A stretch of 64,000 nucleotides of DNA, from the NCBI RefSeq assembly GCF_025264625.1, contig NZ_CP093313.1, forward strand, positions 6,386,001-6,450,000, written 5' to 3'. The notes beneath the pieces are model-generated. The model was not told the DNA's origin and made no database searches. It saw only the letters and a list, made by a program, of their open reading frames with translations. The translations under genes were made by a program, and so were the position numbers. Positions within the stretch are counted from its first letter, which is position 1; each line of letters opens with the position of its first letter. This document shows positions 8,746 to 16,713 of this stretch, one piece after another. The stretch comes from Occallatibacter riparius. GTDB taxonomy: Bacteria > Acidobacteriota > Terriglobia > Terriglobales > Acidobacteriaceae.

Positions 8746-9159
8746 ATGAAGCTCAACATTGCCACATTGGCGGTAATTCTGTTTGCCGCAATCGTCTTCG
8801 CCCTGAATACCACGCACCTGGCGTGGACCCCTTGGCACATCGCAGGTCTTGCAATCGCGATACCCGCGCTGCTGTTGCTGGTAGTGGCACGGCTGCAACT
8901 GGGCCGCGCCTTCAGCATTGAGGCCAAAGCATCCGTGTTGGTAACCCACGGGCTCTACTCGAAGATTCGCAATCCTATCTATGTCTTCGGCGCGCTCATG
9001 ATTCTTGGCCTCATCATCTTCTCCCGACAGCTTTGGTTTCTATTGGTATTCGCGGTGCTCATCCCGATGCAGGTGTACCGCAGCCGCCGCGAGTCGCGCG
9101 TGCTGGAAGAGAAGTTCGGCGCGGCTTATCTGGAGTACAAGCGCAGGACCTGGTTTTAG
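8746..9159 (+). CDS. Isoprenylcysteine carboxyl methyltransferase-like membrane protein
   Basis: 137 aa when started at the ATG at 8746 (M-K-L-N-I-A); the frame opens at 8716. Three to four hydrophobic segments are followed by the ICMT/PEMT signature: T-H-G-L-Y-S-x-I-R-N-P-I-Y near residues 65-77 and a C-terminal E-E-x-F-G-x-x-Y-x-x-Y. This family binds SAM at the cytoplasmic face of the membrane; the substrate in bacteria is generally unknown. Confidence 0.8.
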   Translation: MKLNIATLAVILFAAIVFALNTTHLAWTPWHIAGLAIAIPALLLLVVARLQLGRAFSIEAKASVLVTHGLYSKIRNPIYVFGALMILGLIIFSRQLWFLLVFAVLIPMQVYRSRRESRVLEEKFGAAYLEYKRRTWF

Positions 9160-9197
9160 TCGTATTCGAGTTTCACTGATTCCCTGAGGAGTTCGAC

Positions 9198-9926
9198 ATG
9201 CATTCTCCGTGGTTTGGCGAGTTTATGGGAACGATGGTCCTGGTGCTGCTGGGCAACGGCGTCTGCGCCGGCGTAACGCTGCGCAAATCGTACGCGGCGA
9301 ACTCAGGATGGATCGTCGTCACAACCGGCTGGGCGCTGGCAGTCATGTGCGGAGTGCTGGTCGCACAGGGATTCGGCGCTCATGGCGCGCTCAATCCGGC
9401 TATCACCCTGGCGAACGATGTGGTCAGCGGCCATTACGAGGATCTGCTTTCGCTGTGGTCTGCGCAGATGCTGGGCGCAGTCTGCGGCGCGACGCTGATG
9501 ACGCTGCACTATGGGCCGCACTGGGCGCAGACAGAAGATCCCGCTGCGAAGCTCGGCATCTTCTGCACCGGACCGGCAATCAAGGCACCGATGTGGAACC
9601 TTCTCAGTGAGATTATCGGCACTGCCCTGCTGGTGGTCGTCGCGGGCGCAATCTTCTCTCCAGGAGTGGCCCCCAACGGACCGGCGGCAGGCGTTGGCAC
9701 GTGGCTGGTGGCAAGCCTGGTGTGGGGCATCGGACTCTCGCTGGGCGGAACGACCGGCTATGCGATCAACCCAGCGCGCGACCTCGGCCCCCGTCTGACT
9801 CATGCGATCCTGCCGATCCCCGGCAAGGGCAGGTCAAATTGGAGCTACGCGCCGATCCCGGTCCTCGGGCCGTTGATCGGCGGAGTATTAGCCGGTCTGC
9901 TGGTGAAGTTCACCCACCCCTGGTGA
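9198..9926 (+). CDS. Aquaglyceroporin (GlpF-like MIP channel)
   Basis: 242 aa with six membrane segments and both half-helix motifs: Asn66-Pro-Ala and Asn191-Pro-Ala-Arg194-Asp195. The Asp right after Asn-Pro-Ala-Arg marks the glycerol-conducting (GlpF) branch rather than water-only aquaporins. No glycerol kinase or glycerol-3-phosphate dehydrogenase is adjacent, so the natural solute cannot be fixed from context. A GAGGAG ribosome binding site lies at 9186-9191. Confidence 0.9.
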   Translation: MHSPWFGEFMGTMVLVLLGNGVCAGVTLRKSYAANSGWIVVTTGWALAVMCGVLVAQGFGAHGALNPAITLANDVVSGHYEDLLSLWSAQMLGAVCGATLMTLHYGPHWAQTEDPAAKLGIFCTGPAIKAPMWNLLSEIIGTALLVVVAGAIFSPGVAPNGPAAGVGTWLVASLVWGIGLSLGGTTGYAINPARDLGPRLTHAILPIPGKGRSNWSYAPIPVLGPLIGGVLAGLLVKFTHPW

Positions 9927-9927
9927 G

Positions 9928-9964
9928 CACCTGCGGTTCGGCCGACCGCGCCTCCGGCGCGAAG
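9928..9964. repeat. Dispersed repeat R1 (CACCTGCGG...GCGCC) copy 1
   Basis: Copy of a ~35-bp repeat of the form CACCTGCGGTG-GGCCA-CTGCGCCTTCGGCGCC. Other copies are at 22311-22343, 36748-36783 (inverted) and 41512-41548 (inverted). It sits between two convergent genes. Confidence 0.6.
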
Positions 9965-9992
9965 TCGCAGTGCTGAGACCGGCAATCTGCGG

Positions 9993-11009
9993 TTAAGCAA
10001 CCTCGATCATGATCTTGCCGAAGCGTGCCGGATCGCGATCCCACGCGGCCAGGATAGCCGGGGCTTCGGCAAGCGAGACCGTGTGCGTGATGGCCTCGCT
10101 TACCGGGAATAGCTTCGCCTCAAGCATGCGGATGACGTCGCGGAAGTCCTCGGGCTGTGCATTGCGCGATCCCAGGATGTCGAGTTCCTTCTGCACGAAG
10201 AGCCGTGTTTCGTAGGCCACTTGCTCCTTCGCGTAGCCGATGTAGACCACGCGTCCGGTGAAGGCAACCTCTTCCACCGCGGCACGGAACGTCTGCGGCA
10301 GTCCGATCGCTTCGATGACGACATCGGGGCCGCGGCCACCTGTGAGTTCCGCAAGTTGAGCATGCAGGTCGCCCGCCGATGAGTTGATGCTGTGCGCGGC
10401 GCCGGCCTTACGCGCCGTGGCAAGCTTGTCGTCGTCCACATCGATGCCGATCACGGTAGCCCCCCGAAACGCCGCGCCGGAGACCGCGCCGAGCCCGACG
10501 CCTCCACAACCGAACACCGCCACTGTATCGGTCGCCGTCACCCGCCCTCGGGCCGCGGCATGAAACCCCACAGTCAGCGGTTCCACCAGGCAAAGCTCCC
10601 GAAGCGACAGATTCGCGCGATAGAGGCGGTCGGCAGGAATGGCAATCAACTCGGTCAACGCGCCGTCGCGCTGCACCCCGAGTGTCTGGTTGAATTGGCA
10701 GGCATTCTTGCGATCGCGCATGCATGAGGCGCAATGTCCGCAATTCGTATACGGCGACACCGCCACCTCAGTGCCGGGTTTCCACTCTGGATGGCGGGGA
10801 TTCAGTTCCGCAACGGTGGCAGCAAGCTCATGGCCGAGAATGCGCGGATACGTGACCAGCGGATTGCGGCCGCGGTAAGAATTCAGATCGCTTCCGCAAA
10901 GGCCCACCTTGCGGACCTTCAGCAGGATCTCATCGTTTCCCGGCGAGCTTGGTTCGGGAACATCGGCGACCACCGCATCGCCAGGTCCCTTCAGAAGAAG
11001 AGCTTTCAT
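9993..11009 (-). CDS. Zinc-dependent medium-chain dehydrogenase, LgoD-like
   Basis: 338 aa MDR protein. Catalytic zinc ligands are visible as Cys38 (G-L-C-G-S-D) and the G-H-E motif near residue 60; structural zinc cysteines are in C-x-x-C-x-x-C-x7-C near 92-106. The Rossmann loop is G-C-G-G-V-G. The stretch G-S-R-N-A-x-P-E-D-F near residue 285 is as in E. coli L-galactonate 5-dehydrogenase (LgoD, recalled, not aligned). A divergent uxaA gene supports a role in L-galactonate or hexuronate catabolism, producing tagaturonate (inference). Other sugar-alcohol dehydrogenases remain possible. Confidence 0.8.
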   Translation of the reverse strand: MKALLLKGPGDAVVADVPEPSSPGNDEILLKVRKVGLCGSDLNSYRGRNPLVTYPRILGHELAATVAELNPRHPEWKPGTEVAVSPYTNCGHCASCMRDRKNACQFNQTLGVQRDGALTELIAIPADRLYRANLSLRELCLVEPLTVGFHAAARGRVTATDTVAVFGCGGVGLGAVSGAAFRGATVIGIDVDDDKLATARKAGAAHSINSSAGDLHAQLAELTGGRGPDVVIEAIGLPQTFRAAVEEVAFTGRVVYIGYAKEQVAYETRLFVQKELDILGSRNAQPEDFRDVIRMLEAKLFPVSEAITHTVSLAEAPAILAAWDRDPARFGKIMIEVA

Positions 11010-11112
11010 CTATAACTCCGTGATTACTACTGACATGATATCGGGCGGCGGCGGCACCGGTTGTATTCTGAGCTGTTACGTCATCTCCTCTCGCGAAGGA
11101 CCAGCCCCGCCC

Positions 11113-12744
11113 ATGGCCGAAACCGCTCTCCAACTCGATAGCCGCGACAACGTCCTCGTTGCTCTTCAGCCGCTCGCCGCAGGAACCGGGGTGCGGTTCG
11201 GCGCCGCGTCAACCTCGGTGACTGAAGACATTCCTGCCAAGCACAAGATGGCGCTGGAGGATCTCGCACCCGGCGACGTGATTCGCATGTACGGCATGGT
11301 GGTAGGCGAAGTGACGCAGCCTATTCCGCGCGGCGGACTTGTTTCTACGCGCAATGTTCGCCATCGCGCCGAGGCCTACTCCGCCACGCGCCAGCCGGTG
11401 TCGTTCACGCTGCCTGATGCCGCCCCATGGACTGAACGCACGTTCATGGGCTACCGTCGCGCCGACGGCCAGGTGGGTACGCGCAATTACTGGCTCGTGC
11501 TGCCGCTGGTGTTCTGCGAAAACCGCAACGTGGAGCGAATGAAGGAAGCGCTCGAAGAGGAACTCGGCTACGGCAGCGAGGGAAACAGCTATCGCCAGCA
11601 TGTGCGGAAGCTTCTGCAGCAGAAGAAAGCGGCGAACAGCGCGACGGCTTCTGCAAAGGAAACTTCTGCGGCGCGAGTATTCCCAAACGTAGACGGCATC
11701 CGCTTTCTGACTCACCAGGGCGGCTGCGGAGGCACGCGCCAGGACGCGCAGGCGTTATGTGGTCTGCTTGCCGGCTACATTCATCACCCCAACGTGGCCG
11801 GCGCAACGGTGCTGAGCCTGGGCTGCCAGAACGCCGAGATTCGCATGCTGATGGACGAGCTTCGCGCACGCGATCCGCAGATGACCAAGCCCGTGCTGGT
11901 ATTCGATCAGCAAAAGTCGGGCCGCGACTCGACGCTGATGGGCTCGGCCCTCGACGCAACGTTCGCAGCACTCGAGGAAGCGAACTCGGCAACCCGCTCC
12001 GCGGCTCCGCTGTCGGCGCTCACGGTTGGGCTGAAGTGCGGCGGATCAGATGGATTCAGCGGCATCTCCGCTAACCCTGCGCTGGGATACCTTTCCGATC
12101 TGCTGGTCCAGCTCGGCAGCAAGACCCTACTCTCGGAGTTCCCCGAGTTACACGGCGTGGAGCAGGAGTTGATTAACCGCTGCGTGACGGACGAGGTGGC
12201 CCAGCGGTTCTACGATCTGATGCACGCTTACTCGGCGCGCGCCAAGGCCGTTCACTCCGGGTTCGACATGAATCCATCGCCCGGCAACATTCAGGACGGC
12301 CTCATCACCGACGCGATCAAGTCAGCCGGCGCGGCGCGCAAGGGCGGCGTGTCCCCGGTCCGCGATGTCATCGACTTCCCGCAGTACGCGACCACGCCCG
12401 GTTTGAACCTCCTCTGTACGCCGGGCAACGACGTGGAATGCGTCACAGCTCAAAGCGGCGCGGGCGCGAACCTGGTTCTGTTCACCACTGGACTCGGCAC
12501 GCCGACGGGAAACCCTGTAGCCCCCGTGGTGAAGATCTCAACCAACTCGCAGCTTGCCGACCGCATGGCCGACATCATCGACTTTGACGCGGGCGGCATC
12601 ATCACCGGCGAGAAGACGATAGCCGAATGCGCCTCGGAATTGCTGGAGTTCTGCATTGGCGTGGCGAATGGCGAGCGGCTGACCAAGGCCGAGCAGTTAG
12701 GCCAGTATGACTTCATCCCCTGGAAGCGCGGCGTGTCGTTGTAA
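11113..12744 (+). CDS. uxaA: Altronate dehydratase (UxaA family)
   Basis: 543 aa from the ATG at 11113, where homology to UxaA begins; the frame opens at 10909. Residues about 5-85 form the SAF-type N-terminal domain and residues about 105-540 the UxaA dehydratase domain with G-Y-x-R-x-D-G-x-x-G-T-R-N-Y, T-H-Q-G-G-C-G-G and L-K-C-G-G-S-D-G-x-S-G signatures. It converts altronate to 2-keto-3-deoxygluconate. A ~20-residue Ala/Ser/Lys-rich insertion near residues 170-190 makes it longer than E. coli UxaA (~495 aa). It is divergent from the LgoD-like dehydrogenase across ~100 bp. Confidence 0.88.
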   Translation: MAETALQLDSRDNVLVALQPLAAGTGVRFGAASTSVTEDIPAKHKMALEDLAPGDVIRMYGMVVGEVTQPIPRGGLVSTRNVRHRAEAYSATRQPVSFTLPDAAPWTERTFMGYRRADGQVGTRNYWLVLPLVFCENRNVERMKEALEEELGYGSEGNSYRQHVRKLLQQKKAANSATASAKETSAARVFPNVDGIRFLTHQGGCGGTRQDAQALCGLLAGYIHHPNVAGATVLSLGCQNAEIRMLMDELRARDPQMTKPVLVFDQQKSGRDSTLMGSALDATFAALEEANSATRSAAPLSALTVGLKCGGSDGFSGISANPALGYLSDLLVQLGSKTLLSEFPELHGVEQELINRCVTDEVAQRFYDLMHAYSARAKAVHSGFDMNPSPGNIQDGLITDAIKSAGAARKGGVSPVRDVIDFPQYATTPGLNLLCTPGNDVECVTAQSGAGANLVLFTTGLGTPTGNPVAPVVKISTNSQLADRMADIIDFDAGGIITGEKTIAECASELLEFCIGVANGERLTKAEQLGQYDFIPWKRGVSL

Positions 12745-12752
12745 CTCCGTGG

Positions 12753-13292
12753 CTATTTGGTCGGCTCGGTTCTCACACCGTGGCCGACATACCGCTGGCC
12801 ATCAAATGTGAATAGCTCGGAGTTTGGCTGCATCATCGTCACGGAATTCGTTTCTATATCCCGCTACCCACTCGAACGATGCCGCCTGATATGTAGATCA
12901 TGCCCACCTGTCCGCAGGACCAGTTCGTACCCGGGACCTGTGGAGCGGAAGACCCAGTACATGATGACGTTCGCTCCGGCCAGCGGACCTTGGCCGAGTA
13001 CAACGAGATCCTGTCGCTCCGGCTTGCTTAGGTTAACTTTCGCCGCAGAGAACCACGAGTCCGGCGCCAGTTGTGGCACAGGATCCGCGCTCGTCATTGC
13101 CGGTCGAACGAAATCGTCCTTTGAGAGTACCTTCAGCACCTCACCGGGAAGAGGAACTGGATGTTCTACTCCCTCAGCTTCGGCGCTAAAGTCTACCTGC
13201 TCCACCCGCAGGGCTTGCTTCCCTTGCGCGGCAGTGCAGATGCAGGAGATTGCAGTTAACGCGATACGCAGAACCAAACGCCGGCCATTCAC
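12753..13292 (-). pseudogene. Secreted protein gene interrupted by an in-frame TAG
   Basis: Reads from a GTG at 13292 (ideal GGAGAG four bases upstream) with a signal peptide over the first ~22 residues. After 142 codons a TAG occurs at 12866-12864. The same frame continues without shift for 36 further codons to a stop at 12753, and that tail is protein-like: R-D-I-E-T-N-S followed later by F-T-F-D-G-Q-R-Y. In related secreted proteins I recall, a Gly-Tyr-Arg-Asp-Ile-Glu block precedes a Phe-Asp-Gly-x-Arg-Tyr end, so the TAG sits where a Tyr (TAT/TAC) is expected. Most likely one nonsense mutation or a sequence error. Function unknown. It lies 25 bp downstream of rsmE and could be co-transcribed. 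Confidence 0.6.
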
Positions 13293-13317
13293 GATTCTCT
13301 CCAGGTCGTCCGTGAAG

Positions 13318-14049
13318 TCACTCCAGAAACGAAGCCACCACCGACAGCGCTGCAATCGCCGCCGTCTCCGCTCTTAGGATCCGCGGACCCAGCGACGCCG
13401 CACGCCAGCCATTGGCGTCGAACAATGCCTCTTCCTCCGGCGCCCATCCACCTTCCGGACCGAACGCCAGCTCCAGCGTCGGCATCTGGTTCTGCGCCGC
13501 TTCCACGGCTTCCTGCACGATGGTGCGCAGCGTAGTGCTGCGTTCCTGTTCGGCCAGCACGATGCGAGTAGCATCCGATGCAGTGCGAACCCGCTGCGCC
13601 AGTGGAACCGGATCGTGAATGAGCGGCACATCCGACCGCCGCGATTGCTTCGCCGCCTCATGCGCAATGCGCCGCCAGCGCTCCACGCGCTTGTCGGCCG
13701 CCTGCGCCAGGTGCTTCTCCGTACGCCGCGCAATCACGGGAGCAATCGCCGCAACACCCAGCTCCGTAGCCTTCTCGATGCCCCACTCCATGTGATCGAA
13801 CTTGAAGACCGATACGACGAGCGTAATGGGCAGCGCCGGATCCGCATCGAGTTCCGAAATCAGATTGAACCGGACCTCATTGGCTGCGACCGCGGCGACC
13901 TGCGCGTGAAACACATGCCCGCCGGCCACCACGTCCGCCTCCATGCCGGGCTGCGCGCGGAGCACGCGGACCAGGTGCTCGGCCTGCGGCCCCACCAGCG
14001 TTGCGGTTGCTTCATCCCAGTGTTCGGCGATCCAGCGGCGGCGTGTCAT
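13318..14049 (-). CDS. rsmE: 16S rRNA (uracil1498-N3)-methyltransferase RsmE
   Basis: 243 aa, the usual RsmE length. N-terminal PUA-like domain (H-L-x-x-V-L-R near residue 25) is followed by a SPOUT methyltransferase with E-K-A-T-E-L-G-V near 92-99, F-G-P-E-G-G-W near 200-206 and the closing G-x-R-I-L-R-A-E-T-A knot motif near 222-231. It methylates U1498 of 16S rRNA. The call is firm because all three RsmE motifs are present in order. Confidence 0.93.
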   Translation of the reverse strand: MTRRRWIAEHWDEATATLVGPQAEHLVRVLRAQPGMEADVVAGGHVFHAQVAAVAANEVRFNLISELDADPALPITLVVSVFKFDHMEWGIEKATELGVAAIAPVIARRTEKHLAQAADKRVERWRRIAHEAAKQSRRSDVPLIHDPVPLAQRVRTASDATRIVLAEQERSTTLRTIVQEAVEAAQNQMPTLELAFGPEGGWAPEEEALFDANGWRAASLGPRILRAETAAIAALSVVASFLE

Positions 14050-14117
14050 CGATCCTCTCTTCCTTTCGAAATTCTATTGCGCTGTGCCGGCGCGGACCGC
14101 GCCCACTGTCGCCAGAA

Positions 14118-14154
14118 ACACTAAGGGGACGCTGGAAGCGTCCCCTTTGAGTGT
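14118..14154 (-). terminator. Hairpin terminator after the Lys/Ala-rich peptide gene
   Basis: An 11-bp perfect stem (14123-14133 with 14137-14147) extended by ACACT/AGTGT after a two-base bulge. It lies 25 bp past the stop of the 23-codon gene on the minus strand and 70 bp before rsmE. The T tract on the minus strand is weak. Confidence 0.6.
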
Positions 14155-14179
14155 TGCCTGTTTTGGTTGATGACCGCGA

Positions 14180-14251
14180 TTACTTCTTCTTTGCGGCCTT
14201 CTTCGCGGCCTTCTTTGCAGGTGCTTTCTTGGCTGCCTTTTTCGTTGCCAT
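14180..14251 (-). CDS. 23-aa Lys/Ala-rich histone H1-like peptide
   Basis: A 24-codon frame: ATG at 14251, TAA at 14182-14180. The peptide starts Met-Ala-Thr-Lys-Lys-Ala-Ala-Lys-Lys-Ala and is entirely Lys, Ala, one Thr and one Pro; 12 of 23 residues are Lys. A GGGAGA ribosome binding site lies eight bases upstream, a near-consensus promoter 62 bp upstream and a hairpin downstream, so it has the parts of a stand-alone gene. The composition resembles the C-terminal tails of bacterial histone H1-like and AlgP-like proteins, so nucleic-acid binding is the likeliest activity (inference). Confidence 0.7.
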   Translation of the reverse strand: MATKKAAKKAPAKKAAKKAAKKK

Positions 14252-14313
14252 TTGCCTATTCTCCCTTTTCGATGGTTTGCATCGAAACTGCAAGATGAAT
14301 TGCAGTTGAGGAA

Positions 14314-14342
14314 TGTATAGATTCATGTTTCACAAGTGTCAA
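14314..14342 (-). promoter_or_regulatory. Sigma-70 promoter for the 23-aa peptide gene
   Basis: On the minus strand TTGACA (14342-14337), exactly 17 bp, then TATACA (14319-14314). AT-rich sequence with runs of T lies just upstream of the -35, resembling an UP element. This is among the closest matches to consensus in the window. Confidence 0.75.
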
Positions 14343-14414
14343 GAAAAAAAAGACTATCAAGTGGAAAAAGTGGCAACAATTTTTCAAAGTCGAATTCGAT
14401 ATCGAGAACGAAGC

Positions 14415-15251
14415 TCACACGAGATGCTTCGTATGTAGAAGAGCGAGTCCCAATCCAGCAACAATGTCCTGCCACGCATGCGCAAAAATTCCCGCGCGAA
14501 TGTTGCGACGAAAGATTGCGAGAAGGCTGAAGAGCGCGCCGTAGATGGAAAGTAGAACCATGTAGTGGAAGCCCTGGTAACCATGCGCGCAGCCAAAAAG
14601 GATCGCCGAAAACACAACGCCCACGGCAACCGCGCCACGTCCCCACGCCGTGAACTGCCGCTGCAGATACCCGCGGAAGACAATCTCTTCCGTGAGGGCG
14701 GCCATCGCGCAAAGCAGTATCCATGCGGCTATTTCACTCATGTTCGAAGGCGCGAGCGCTGTGAGAGTGTGGACCGTTTTCTCCTGCGCAGGGTCGAGCT
14801 GGCCGTTCTTCATAATCGGCCGATGATGGATCAGGGCGTCTGTTACGAACCACGTCGCGTTGATGGTGGCCAGCAGGGTCACCGACGAAATCCAGAAGGC
14901 GGCGGCACATACCGCATCGATTCCAAGCGTGCTCGAGCCCGTCACGTTTCCGAAGATCGACCGGAATGGGATGCGGCGCAATCTCATTCCAAACCACACC
15001 CAGATGAGCATCACGATCTCGGTGACAACCGTAAGCGCGTATGTCTGCATCCGGTGCACCGGCGCGGCATGCTCGCCTGAAAATTGCTTCGCTCCCGAAA
15101 AGGAAAGTAGAACGATGCCGGCGATGAGCAGGATCGTGTGCCATACCGGAGCGATGGGCTTCGGGCCACTCGCCGATTCCGAATAGTTGCTCATGGCATC
15201 GGGAGTAATAGGTTCGGTCGGGACGTTCTCCGGGCTGGACAAGCGATTCAC
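14415..15251 (-). CDS. CPBP family intramembrane metalloprotease
   Basis: 278 aa with about seven membrane segments. The CPBP (CAAX protease/bacteriocin-processing) motifs are present: E-E-I-V-F-R-G-Y-L-Q near residues 190-199, F-G-C-A-H near 222 and H-A-W-Q-D near 260. The Glu-Glu and two His form the proposed metal site. Physiological substrate unknown. An alternative Met20 start (M-S-N-Y-S-E) would remove a polar N-terminus. It lies 30 bp downstream of sdaA on the same strand. Confidence 0.88.
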   Translation of the reverse strand: MNRLSSPENVPTEPITPDAMSNYSESASGPKPIAPVWHTILLIAGIVLLSFSGAKQFSGEHAAPVHRMQTYALTVVTEIVMLIWVWFGMRLRRIPFRSIFGNVTGSSTLGIDAVCAAAFWISSVTLLATINATWFVTDALIHHRPIMKNGQLDPAQEKTVHTLTALAPSNMSEIAAWILLCAMAALTEEIVFRGYLQRQFTAWGRGAVAVGVVFSAILFGCAHGYQGFHYMVLLSIYGALFSLLAIFRRNIRAGIFAHAWQDIVAGLGLALLHTKHLV

Positions 15252-15281
15252 CTTTCAATCGGTTCTGGAAGACGACAGACT

Positions 15282-16703
15282 TCAGCACTCGATGATATTC
15301 AGCGCGAGACCGGCGAGGCTCGTCTCCTTGTAGCGCGACTGCATATCCATCCCCGTCAGGTACATGGTACGGATAACTTGGTCGAGCGACACCTTGTGTG
15401 TCTCCAACTCGTTCATCGCAATGCGCGAGGCCTGTACAGCCTTCACCGCTCCCATCGCGTTGCGCTCGATGCAGGGGATCTGCACCAGGCCGCCAATCGG
15501 ATCGCAGGTCATTCCGAGATTGTGTTCCATGCCGATCTCGGCCGCGTGCTCAATCTGCCCATTGGTGCCACCCAGCGCCGCAGTGAGCCCGCCAGCCGCC
15601 ATCGAGCACGCAACACCGACCTCGCCCTGGCAACCGACTTCCGCACCGCTGATTGACGCGTTCTCCTTATATAGGATTCCGATGGCCGCCGACGTCAGGA
15701 AGAACCGCTGCATCCCTTCGCGATCCGCGCCCGGGATGAAGCGCTCGTAGTAACGCGCCACCGCGGGAATCACGCCCGCCGCGCCGTTGGTCGGTGCCGT
15801 AACCACGCGGCCGCCGGCGGCGTTCTCCTCGTTCACCGCCATCGCCCACACCGTAACCCAGTCGAGCGGTGCCAACGGATCGCTCGGCGTGCCCGCGGCT
15901 TCCTTCTCGCGCAGACGCTCAGCCAGACGATGCGCGCGCCGGCGAACATTCAGGCCTCCCGGCAGCGTGCCCTCGGTGGCCACACCGCGATCGATGCAAC
16001 TGCTCATGATGTCCCAGATGCGATCGACTCTCTCCAACACCTTCTCCTGCGCCGCGTCCGCAGAGAGTTTGCCGAACCGCGCCGACTCATTGGCCAGCAT
16101 GAGCTGGCTGATGGTGAGGCTTCGCGCCTGGGCCTGCTCAAGCATTTCGGCGGCGCTATGAAAAGGAAACGGTATGTGCGCGTCAGTCTGCGCTGCCGAT
16201 CCCGCTGCGCCCGGCTGAGTCACATCTTCTGTAATGAACCCGCCGCCGATCGAAAAGAACGTCCGCTGATCAAGAACCTTCCCTGCATCATCGAAGGCCG
16301 TCAGGCGTAATCCGTTGGGATGCTGCGTGGCTGAGTTGGGCGGGAACATCGTTGACCGATGGAACACGAGGTCGCTCGCTTCTTCGAACGCGATGCTGCG
16401 CGAACCGCCGAGATTGATCCGGCGGCTCGCGCGGATCGACGCAATTGTCGGTTCAATGGATTCCGGTGCAATGGTCGCCGGCTCGTTCCCTGCCAGTCCC
16501 AGCAGAACGGCGCGGTCTGTCGCGTGCCCCACACCCGTCAGCGCCAGCGAGCCGTAGAGCTCCGCCTGCACCCGGGCAACGCGATCCAGCACGCCGCGAT
16601 CCTTCAATCCGGTTGTGAATTGAAACGCTGCGCGCATGGGGCCCATGGTGTGAGAGCTCGATGGGCCAACACCTGGTTTATATAAGTCGAACAGACTTGT
16701 CAC
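15282..16703 (-). CDS. sdaA: L-serine ammonia-lyase (single-chain, Fe-S)
   Basis: 473 aa when started at the GTG at 16703 (V-T-S-L-F-D-L-Y-K-P-G-V-G-P-S-S-S-H-T), where homology begins; the upstream extension to 16799 lies inside the GGDEF gene. The N-terminal G-P-S-S-S-H-T-M-G-P and the C-terminal domain with cysteines that bind the 4Fe-4S cluster (G-C-Q-G-E-V-G-V-A-C-S-M-A-A, and M-T-C-D-P-I-G-G-L-V-Q-I-P-C) are intact. It deaminates L-serine to pyruvate. It starts 11 bp after the diguanylate cyclase stop, so they probably share a transcript. Confidence 0.92.
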   Translation of the reverse strand: MTSLFDLYKPGVGPSSSHTMGPMRAAFQFTTGLKDRGVLDRVARVQAELYGSLALTGVGHATDRAVLLGLAGNEPATIAPESIEPTIASIRASRRINLGGSRSIAFEEASDLVFHRSTMFPPNSATQHPNGLRLTAFDDAGKVLDQRTFFSIGGGFITEDVTQPGAAGSAAQTDAHIPFPFHSAAEMLEQAQARSLTISQLMLANESARFGKLSADAAQEKVLERVDRIWDIMSSCIDRGVATEGTLPGGLNVRRRAHRLAERLREKEAAGTPSDPLAPLDWVTVWAMAVNEENAAGGRVVTAPTNGAAGVIPAVARYYERFIPGADREGMQRFFLTSAAIGILYKENASISGAEVGCQGEVGVACSMAAGGLTAALGGTNGQIEHAAEIGMEHNLGMTCDPIGGLVQIPCIERNAMGAVKAVQASRIAMNELETHKVSLDQVIRTMYLTGMDMQSRYKETSLAGLALNIIEC

Positions 16704-16713
16704 GATCCAGATT

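Noticed and set aside
12757..13377. 206-codon plus-strand frame
   Set aside because: Antisense to the interrupted secreted-protein gene, which has a signal peptide and an ideal ribosome binding site; the plus frame has neither.
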